A stretch of 64,000 bases of DNA from Atriophallophorus winterbourni (taxonomy: Eukaryota; Platyhelminthes; Trematoda; Plagiorchiida; Microphallidae). How positions within the stretch are numbered: position 1 is the first letter of the stretch; the number at the start of each line of letters is the position of its first letter. The notes under the pieces were generated by a model. It searched no databases, was not told the DNA's origin, and saw only the letters and a list, made by a program, of their open reading frames with translations. Location: contig JACCGJ010001996.1 in NCBI GenBank assembly GCA_013407085.1, forward strand, positions 124,001-188,000, in the 5' to 3' direction. The position numbers and the translations under genes are program-made. This document shows positions 55,601-64,000 of this stretch, piece by piece.

Positions 55601-56670
55601 TCTCTGAACGTAGGAGGATTTGGTAAGAAGGGACGTGTTTGTCCTAATTTAGGTAAACTTGAATTATTCCCTTGAGTTCCTGGAGGAACATAGGGCCTCG
55701 GCAACTTGTCTCCAGTTTGGTCTGCCCAAGGTTTCCAAGATAGCCTTGGGCGTCCGACCCGTCTCTTCCCGATTGGGTTCCATACCAGAGCATGACGCGT
55801 GATGTCATCATAAGGTTTCCGCAAGGTGTGCCCAACCCATCTCCACTTTCTTCTACTGATCTGCTGGGCGATCGGGTCCACATAAGCAATCTGCCACATG
55901 TCTTGATTTCTTATCTTTTCTGGCCAGTTTACCCCAATAATTCGACGAAAGCAATAATTGTGGAATGATTGCAAGCGGCCAGACGACTTTGCCGTCACCC
56001 GCCAGGTTTCCGATCCATAGGGTAGCACGGATTTGACGTTTTTATTATCCAGTATATACGATGCAAAACTCTTATCTGCGAATTTTAATAAAATAGGACT
56101 ACGTTGTTTAATAGTGTTTTTACGTAGTCGGACTACAGTGAAACATTCTATGGGGATGCCATATGTTGAATAGATACATTTTTTAAAATCGTTTGAAGGA
56201 TAATTATCTGCAACATTAAACATGAAAACATTTTTTGAACGAGCTTCTCTCTGATATATTTCCGTGCTCATGGTTTCTATAAATTTATTGGCTTGAATCA
56301 ATATATCTTTGTAAATACCTAAATCATAGTGCATGAGTGATAAACAGGTTTTGGAGAATTATAGGTGGAATTGCATAATGCTAGTTCCTTTCTATGTTCC
56401 GATACCTCTAATTATATTTTTTCAATTTATTCAGAATAGCTGAAGTGTTAGTGTCTAATCTAACAGTACAATCACTAGGCTTAGATAATTAACGTAGTTT
56501 AATACGAAAAGATAATAAGGTTTTCCAGTGCATTTTTTCACCAGAAATATTTAATGGATTCAGCAGATATTATTTTAATAAAATTGAGGCAAATTATGTA
56601 AAAAGAATACGTTGAATAAAAGCAACGTAAATGTAATCAGTAAATTGGGATCACGTGCCGAATTCGAGCA
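52640..56670 (-). mobile_element. L5 LINE copy III, 3'-truncated, carries a nested RTE insert
   Basis: Minus strand from the L5 start (GGCACGTGATCCCA at about 56660) through ORF1 and endonuclease in the long frame 56334-54688, then RT (53548-53123, YRPINHTAILSRLLVKNSKK, VVIVFLDINKAFDTVPHKLL; 53126-52899 with LFADDMK) to 52644. The C-terminus is replaced by the start of copy II, so copies III and II are head-to-tail. Confidence 0.88.
54688..56334 (-). CDS. chimeric 548-codon frame: L5 ORF1, RTE fragment, L5 endonuclease
   Basis: Residues 1-100 are L5 ORF1 (IYQREARSKNVFMFNVADNY, SPILLKFADKSFASYILDN). Residues about 103-210 are an RTE-like RT C-terminus (VLPYGSETWRVTAKSSGRLQ, NYCFRRIIGVNWPEKIRNQD, GKRRVGRPRLSW). 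L5 ORF1 then resumes as Pro-rich sequence, and from about residue 385 the endonuclease follows (DIILVTKSWTRDYHSDSKLI, LKRGGGCLIHVHSRLKANSI, LIDGDFNMPNLNWHE). The foreign piece maps to about 56030-55700 and keeps the frame open. The fusion is most simply a nested insertion; no function is claimed. Confidence 0.85.
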   Translation of the reverse strand: MHYDLGIYKDILIQANKFIETMSTEIYQREARSKNVFMFNVADNYPSNDFKKCIYSTYGIPIECFTVVRLRKNTIKQRSPILLKFADKSFASYILDNKNVKSVLPYGSETWRVTAKSSGRLQSFHNYCFRRIIGVNWPEKIRNQDMWQIAYVDPIAQQISRRKWRWVGHTLRKPYDDITRHALVWNPIGKRRVGRPRLSWKPWADQTGDKLPRPYVPPGTQGNNSSLPKLGQTRPFLPNPPTFREAVIIQPPRQLMKTTNYIRGSPSLDNRIETSSRFLMNNHLPNKQKYHYSPTPIRCRNIYPYNNSAIIPQYPSPCNNYIPQRIFYNPYVPHFTYEPYFTLIPLFFQKTYELYFTPEKLSYAPNQNLLTSDLCIFFFLIINARSIIPKLHILKSCLYFKPVDIILVTKSWTRDYHSDSKLIIHKLQIFRRNYILKRGGGCLIHVHSRLKANSITSSNLTELEDSLWIELPMLDRFIGCIHYPPGSTSFYLDTLTQAFIEVSLHHTLRTLIDGDFNMPNLNWHERSKVSFHANFIKTLDLLGYKTIY

Positions 56671-56671
56671 G

Positions 56672-59035
56672 CCCGCGACAGTTTGTTGTTAAACAAACAC
56701 GCAATAAAAATATCCTCGACCTAGTCTTTACTCTGAATATCACACCTACTAACCTAAACGTATTTCCGTCATTTTAATATTATATCTTTCGAATTGAGTT
56801 GCAATAGCATAATAACTAGTGTTAAAAAGCCACGTATAATTAGTCACATAGATTGGAAAATCTTTGAAAACCTCATTAAAAATGAAGATTGGACTGAATT
56901 TTTCCTTTCTGACAATTTAAATGTAATCTCCGAAGTCTTCCATAATAAACTCTCTTAGTTACTACAGAAATCCACTACTAGACCTGCTAGACGCCCCGAA
57001 CTGAGTGGAGCTCATAAGTTATAAAAACGCATTGCTTATTTGACACCATATGCTCGTAATAAACATAACATCTCTTCCCTTTTGCACGCGTATGAACTAT
57101 CTGACACACTTATGCAAATTATGAACCATAAACTGATTTCTGATGAGTCTACAGCCCTCAAATCCAGTAATGAACAGAAAGCATTATCCAAATTAATGAA
57201 CGCTAGGGCATCGGAAAATTCAGATAGGATAAGCTACATCATTAAACAAAATCAACATGGAAATAATTGCACAGTAGTAACTGACCCTAATGCTGTTTGT
57301 GAAGAATTTCTTGTTATTTTCAATGCTTCATATAATAACAACTCTTAACCAGATGTAATTATGCACGCTTCATGCAATACGTTAGGCACAATTACAATTA
57401 AATTCTCTGGCATACTTAGAGTTTGTAATCAAGTTGCAATCTCCTACAAACCTGATGAAACAGGTTTCGTACGAGCAATGTGTAAAATGGGATCTGAGGA
57501 CTTCTTCTTAATACTACTTAATCTCTTTAATGCGTCTATCAAATCAGGAACCTTCACCTTAAATGGAAACATTTCGTTCTTATTCCTAGACATAGGTCCG
57601 GATCACTACAAACGATTACCAATTATCGACCCATTAATCACACACCACTTCTAGCCAGAATATTTGAGACTATTGTCAGGCAGGCCAACCAAGCATACTT
57701 GACACCAAACTATTTCATATCAAACCAGCATGGATTTCTTAACAGAAAATATTGCGTCACTTTTCAACTAGAATTTATAAATTACGTGACACAATCACTA
57801 GATTCAGGCTTTGGACTCATAGTTGTATTCATTGGTATTATGAAAGCTTTTGACAGGGTCCCAGATAATCTACTTCTCGCAAAATAATCTGCTGTAGGTA
57901 TTACTGGAAACTTACATCCGTAGTTAAAATCTTTTCTCATTGGTCGCAACTTTTCGGTACATATAGATGGATAACGTTCAAGAAGTTTGCCAACTCCGAG
58001 CGGAGTCATACAAGGAAGTGTTCTAAGTCCACTACTTTTCTTGATATTTATTATCGATATACGATCCGTATCAACACGCTGTAAGATCTTTATGTTTGCA
58101 GATGATATAACAGTCGCCATAGCCTTTACATCTAATCAGACTAACGACTATATATCGAAATCGAACCAAGACTTCGATGCTCTACTTCAATGGAGTCTCT
58201 TGTGTTCTCCACCAATAAATCTACTTTCATAAATTTCAAATGTATCATACCAAAAGATTCGATCATCTTAAATAATATACCACTACAACCAGCACAGTGT
58301 GTACGTGATTGAGGTTATCGATTTTCTGGATCACTTTCATTTCATGAACAAATGTCCTACTTGATATCTAAAACTAAAAAGAGTATAGGTTTACTTTGTA
58401 GATTCATCTCTCTACCCCAGTGCAAGCTGAATCTTTACAAGTTACTTAAACTGCCTTTATCAGATTACTGCAATATTATATCTAGCAACATTACTTGGTC
58501 TGATAGTTATGCTTTAGAAGTCATCCAACGTTCTTTCACAAGATCCACTACCACCAGTTCGGATAAGCATTCATATAACGAGAGATGCCAGATCCTAGGA
58601 TTGGAACCATTATGGTTTCAAAGAATGAGACAAAAGCTTGTACTTTTTTACAGATTAAATAAATAAATAAAGAAATGTTTCATACTTGGAATTTCAAGGC
58701 ATGCTAAGCATGATCGATATTGAAAAAAGATATGATCGACATTGATTTAAAATTAGATTTCAAAAATTCTGAATTATATAATCTTCGCCATGAAAACATA
58801 ATATGTGTACCGAAAATCCATAATCGGGTACGAAAAGATTACTTAATTTATAAATATTCTCGTTTATGGAATTTACTTTCTAATAATATAAGACCGAGCA
58901 TTTCACTAACTGAATACAAAAAGCAACTCAACTCCTTTTTAACACCGGAAAAATTAGGTAAGATATTTAATATTAATACAACTATAGATAATTTATACTT
59001 ATACGGCATTAAAGGCTTTTAGTGTTTTCAGCTAT
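56672..59035 (+). mobile_element. L5 LINE copy IV, 5'-truncated
   Basis: Starts inside the endonuclease (NKNILDLVFTLNITPTN), then RT entry (57040-57348, ISSLLHAYELSDTLMQIMNH), RT core (VIQGSVLSPLLFLIFIIDIR, IFMFADDITVAIAF at 57987-58120) and C-terminus (58352-59022, LSDYCNIISSNITWSDSYAL). The catalytic FADD is intact but stops break the frame. Its 5' end abuts the 5' end of copy III. Confidence 0.86.
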
Positions 59036-59054
59036 CGAAAATTTTAAAGTGGCA

Positions 59055-61787
59055 TATACATTGACGCGCCCTTGAATACGGTACGTGATCCCAAATACAT
59101 TTCCATATTACTTTTTCCTCTATACGCTACATACCGGAACCGATAACTTGTCATAATATCTTAGAGTTAAAATTTACGTTCAACGATATTCTATATAATA
59201 TGCATCCTTAAACATCAATCTCACGCCGCATTAAAATTCGTAAAACTCCTCAAACAAGAAATTGCACAGTAAGGTTAGATAATGACACTTCTTTAATCTT
59301 AAATAAATTGAAAAAATTAGAATCTGAAATATTGAGTCTACGTAACGAAATAACAACTTCTCAGACTTTATTTGATTCTCTTAATCCTTTATTATCTCTT
59401 ATGAAGCCTAATTTCATCATAGATCATGATACCTTTATACAAAACAATAAATTTGTTGAAACTCTTTGTACTGAAATTACTCAAAGAGAAACTCGTTTTA
59501 AGAATATCATTTTATTTAATGTAGCAGATAATTATCCTTTAAATGACTTGAAAATATGTTTTCTCACTTCATACGGTATTCCGATAGATTGTGCAGATTT
59601 TGTCCGTTTACGCAAAAACAGCGTGAAACAACAAACCCCTATACTTATAAAATTCACCGACAAATGTTTTGTTTAATATATATTAGAGAATAGAAATATT
59701 TTGAAATCCATTCCCAGATTTTCTAATGTCACTATGAAGCCTGACCTCACCCATATGCAGAGTCGTTTCGGTTATAAGAAGCGCAAAATTACAATTATTC
59801 CCACAAATCAAGCTTCTTCTGTTTCATCTGAGTATATGCAGTGTGATTAACCTGTAGTTACTACATCTTTAAGAAGCCAAGATTTATCACCTACACACGA
59901 CATAGTTCACAGAACACCGCCACCCACTAAGCGTTCACTTCTCTTACCAACTTTTAGACAGACACAACCTCTTCTCCCAAATCCTGGCTCATTCAGAAAC
60001 ACGGCAGTCAGGAAGCCCCCAAACTAACAAATGACGTTGGCGAATAATAATAATAGGCTCGCACATTATACCCGTTACCGTATACAACCACCATACCCCC
60101 CTAAACAGTAAAATCAGTCTCCCATTGACTACACCTTGCTTCACTCTAATTATATGACTCAAAATCCTCCATTTTACAACCGATACACATCCCAGTACGC
60201 ACCATACACGCCTTTTTATGACCATGCCAATTTTTTCAAAAAATAATAAATAAAATAATAATTGCTCTAAATTTTTGTCTCAAATTACTTCCAATCCTTT
60301 TAATCCCGCTCCTTTTTATGTAAGTATTCTACTTATAAATGCCCCATAAATTACCCCTAAAATCCAAATGCTGAAATCTTTTCTCATTACGAACTTAGCA
60401 GACATTATTCTTATAACTGAAACGTGAACCCGAGATGACAAGCCTGACTCAACACTTATAGTACCTAATTACCAGATATACAGGAATAACCGAACTTCGA
60501 AACAGGGAGGTGGTACTCTTATCTATGTTCATTCCAAATTTAAAGCTGATACCTTTACTTCACCTAGTCTGACAGAACAAGAATACTCAACATGGATTGT
60601 ATTACCATCCTTAGATCTCTTAATAGGTTGTATTTATTATCCACCGTCTTCAACCATCTCTAAAATGGATTCCTTAATTGATGCGTTTATAGAAGCATCT
60701 ATACACCACACGAAATATAAGCTTATTGCTGGTGACTTCAACATGCAAAATTAAACTGGCACGATCCTACACATCACAGCTGCCCTACACCTTTCACTAG
60801 AACGATTGACTTACTGAGATATAAGCAATTTATTAACCAACCTACACAAAATGACAATATCTCAGACCTAGTCTTCAATCTGAACCTTATTGCAGCTAAC
60901 TTGAAGGTAATTCCATCTTTCCTTAACAGTGACCACAGAATATGATCATTTCAAATATTATGCGCCACAGCTTCTGTAATTCTTTGCAGCCATCTGATAA
61001 TAAGCATAACTACAACTACATTAACTGGAATCTACTGTCAGAATTCATTAGAACAGAAGACTGGAGCCGATAATTCCTCTCTAGTGGTTTCACAACAGTC
61101 TCTTCAACATTTCATTCACAATTGAAAGGGTTACTTATGAAACCATCATATAAGCTCATTAGGCACACAAAATTAACGAAAGCCCAGAAAATAGAAAAGA
61201 AAATGATGAAACTACATTCTGTTGCTGTAAAAACACATGACATTTTCGCCCTTCTTAGTTCTTTTTGACTATCAAGAAGTCACAGATATGCTTTAGATAA
61301 CACGCTCAGAGCCGACGAAAACAAAGCTCTTATAAGTTAGGATAAGCCGAAATCACTGAGTAAACTTTTCAAGTTAAGGTTATCCAACTCTCCCAGCAAC
61401 ATAGATTTCATTATCAAATATTGTAATTCATCCGCAGTTGGAACAATTACTAGTTCAACTGATGCTATCTGTGAAGAATTCCTTCTGTACTTTAACTCTA
61501 CCTACAACAATTCGAACTAGGTTTACACCACCAGTCATCTTCCTTCGCCGAATACACTAAATAATTTGAGTATAAACCTGAGTGACATAAATAAATTATG
61601 TCAGCAATTAACTGTCAGTCTTAAACCTGACACAGCAGGTATACCTCCAGCCATATGCAAAATGGGCAGTAAAGACATTCAACTTCTGTTTCTTAACCTA
61701 TCCAACGCATCTATTGAATCTGGTACCTTTCCGGCAGAATTGAAACACTCAATTATTATACCTAGTTACATGTGTCCAGCAAGGTAA
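59055..61787 (+). mobile_element. L5 LINE copy V, 3'-truncated
   Basis: Follows copy IV head-to-tail with the shared start ATACGGTACGTGATCCCA. ORF1 at 59308-59676 (TEITQRETRFKNIILFNVAD, TPILIKFTDKCFV), Pro-rich tail to 60240, endonuclease to about 60960 (RKQGGGTLIYVHSKFKADTF in pieces, LIAGDFNM), RT entry to 61787 (DTAGIPPAICKMGSKDIQLL). Truncated before the RT core. Confidence 0.86.
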
Positions 61788-61799
61788 CCTGGATGATCA

Positions 61800-62960
61800 G
61801 AAGCTAAACTTAGAGCTCCTGAAACAAAGGAGGAGGAGGAGGTGAAAGGATTCGGTAGACACTCTGGTCACCGCTCAGAATTCTCAGTTTGCCCGTATAG
61901 GTTCCAATAAATCAGAAACAATTAGCGGTTATACCAGTCAGATAAACGCTGAATCTTCGCAGATCAATCAATACGAAGATTTAGCTGTCGCAAATGTGCC
62001 GGAGAGTCTTCAGAAGCGTTTTTTATCAAGAATCCACCATTACAAAAGCGACTGGTAAAGGCCTGTCTCTCTAGTAATTTCCTGGTCCGCAAAACATTAC
62101 GGAGCTAAAATCACTTGCTCATCGGAAGGTTCAGCAAAACCCTCAGGTGAAAAACCAAACGTCACGTTGCAAAATGCCCCCACCCCATATTCTGAGACAG
62201 ATGAAACGTCCAGCAACTGGCGAAAGCAACAAGCACATAGTGTACATTCGCTCAATGGACTAAGTGTGATTATCACCAACGTAACGTAAACAAGTACCGC
62301 CTTATTAGGGGACAGGAAAAATCAAGATAAACAACAATGTAGATGGTTATGCGTCTGCATGGACTTGGAGCCAGTTAAACCCCTACCATTGACACGACTG
62401 AATCCTAAACCTACTTCCTCAAAGCTGGACAAGCCAACACTGATTGAAACCGCGGTTATCTCTAGAAAGGATCTAGAGAAATTTTCACTATCTGCTTTTC
62501 TACTGCCTAGGGAGCGTTCAGAGACCACTGCAAGGATCTTCACTGATTTGCCCTGGTTGGAAAGGGCCCGAAACTCCCAGCAACAAGACCAAAAGAAGCA
62601 GAGGGATGATCGGATTTTAATCTAATGAAGCAACTGATACAGCAGTGCAGCGCAAACACGATCAACTGCAATGAAGATTCCTCACTGATATACTTGGCTT
62701 GAATGATGTAGCTGTGACGGACAATTTTCGCACATCTAAATCTACGAATAATGAGGGTATTGAACCTAATCCTCCTAAAATAACGTTCTTGTGTTAAGAT
62801 ATGTTGAACACGTTCAAAACTCGCTGGGAAAATGGCCGCACATTAAAGCCACGAGAAATTAGACTTCATATTTGACAGATAGATTCATCACAAAGTCCAA
62901 TAGAAAAACCACAAAGTCAATCAGTCCTTGACGTGTCAGAAACAAATGCATCCGATACTA
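61800..62960 (+). mobile_element. CR1-like ORF1 region, decayed
   Basis: Frames such as 62359-62625 (LEKFSLSAFLLPRERSETTA) and the later piece DMLNTFKTRWENGRTLKPRE resemble the ORF1 fragment at 1-410 of this window (VKSEWKKAKRALPKDIRL) in layout. Not a confident family match. Confidence 0.45.
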
Positions 62961-63304
62961 TAGATCACTGTATTCCAACAGTATAACCTCAAAATATTCA
63001 GGCATCCTTGCAAGCAAAACCCTTCAAATTCCGACTCTGGAGGAGTCGGCCTAACATTTATTCTGCACTCCGCTAGCTTCCTTCTCCACACCCCATCGTT
63101 GTTGAAAAAACAACCCAAGAAATGCATCTGCACCCACACTCAATGTCTCCGAAACAGAATGTTCCAGTTTAAAAAACCTATTTTCAAACTAACGCTGTCT
63201 TTAAAAAGCGACACGTGTTCTAAATCATCTCTAACTATTATTTGGGAAATTTTAGACCAACATATTTCCAAGGACCAAAATTTCATACTTGAGACCAACA
63301 AATA

Positions 63305-63530
63305 AAAAAATAAATTTCATTCTTGGAAATTCAAGGCATTTTGATCATGATCAACAATTTACAAAATGTTTGTACGATCAGATTGTAGTATTTACATTTG
63401 CATAAAAACATTTTCAAGGTCATTTCTGTAGAGGAATTTGACGTTCATTAAATATAAAATTAACAGTATTTACAAGTTGCTTTCAGACAATCTGTACGTG
63501 ATTTGATTAACACCGGCATTACGGTGTGCA
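63305..63530 (+). repeat. LINE 3'-terminal repeat
   Basis: AAATAAATTTCATTCTTGGA through TTTTCAAGGTCATTTC and GACAATCTGTACGTGATTTG, the same family as 47010-47240. Confidence 0.75.
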
Positions 63531-63639
63531 GTCATGGTCTCCGTTTTTCGAGAATGATGTTGAACTTATGCAGCGAATCTATCACCACTCAACAGAACTA
63601 GTACTCAGCACCTGAATCAAGCCCTAGAAAGAAAGGATA

Positions 63640-63890
63640 GCTCAACTTAATTTGTTCGACTTTCTCTATCGGCGAATCAGAAGGGATCTTATGTTTCTTT
63701 ACAAAACATTCCATAACATAACCGCCCCTTACATTATTTATTCACGCGAAGGGACACAAGAAATTATCGGACCCATGAGTGTGCTGGTGGTACCCCATTC
63801 TTGCCTGAACTGTAGAATGTATTTTCATTCTGTCAGTGTCTGTTTTACTTGGAACAGTTTGGATCGATTCTGTACCTTTGGCTAATCAAC
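63640..63890 (+). mobile_element. CR1-like ORF2 C-terminal fragment
   Basis: Frame reads FDFLYRRIRRDLMFLYKTFH, then RMYFHSVSVCFTWNSLDRF, the C-terminal domain pattern of CR1-type ORF2 (RRxRGDLI...FF-RV--WNSLP). Truncated on both sides. Confidence 0.75.
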
Positions 63891-64000
63891 AGAGCATATA
63901 GTAACCCTAATATTAGACAATGCCGAGGAAGCCAGTGTAATTTGAGCTTCCAATCGTTTAAAAACAGTGCGGCGTTATTTTCCGTTGCTCTGACAATTTT

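Overview
The window looks like a large-genome flatworm, most likely a digenean trematode. This is an inference from three things: a 35-nt micro-intron next to kilobase introns, Penelope-like and CR1/RTE-type retroelements, and many hammerhead-ribozyme-like repeats. No species marker is visible. The sequence is a eukaryotic scaffold with one 1000-base gap (611-1610).

Host genes. The minus strand from 38753 down to 10828 carries one complete protein gene, a GPI ethanolamine phosphate transferase 1 (PIG-N). I could place 20 coding exons. All junctions are GT-AG, all phases agree, and the summed coding length is 2898 nt (965 aa plus stop), close to the roughly 930 aa of the animal family. The N-terminal lumenal alkaline-phosphatase-type domain (exons 1-6) holds the catalytic Thr and the metal ligands. 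The rest (exons 7-20) is the multi-spanning membrane domain. Downstream on the same strand, at 3308-3033, is a second and diverged PIG-N first exon with the same splice phase. It implies a tandem paralogue that leaves the window on the left.

Left flank (1-10 kb). Here are a truncated LINE at the edge, a gap, a 245-bp duplicated segment, a decayed reverse transcriptase, a Penelope-like fragment with a GIY-YIG tail, and a Gypsy RNase H/integrase fragment.

PIG-N introns (11-38 kb). They hold tRNA-like SINEs, about ten copies of a SINE-like repeat (called S here), RTE and CR1 fragments, long microsatellites, and three related hammerhead motif families (F1, F2, F3). F2 and F3 conserve the core while stem II covaries. 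F1 lies just downstream of the Penelope-like fragment, in the same orientation.

Right flank (38.8-64 kb). This is retroelement territory. It starts with a well-preserved CR1-like reverse transcriptase (39403-40602) and decayed CR1 fragments. An AT-rich block from 45 to 62 kb then holds at least five copies of one CR1/jockey-like LINE (called L5 here). Two are head-to-tail on the minus strand and two head-to-tail on the plus strand, meeting at a divergent junction near 56.67 kb. No host exon was recognised there.
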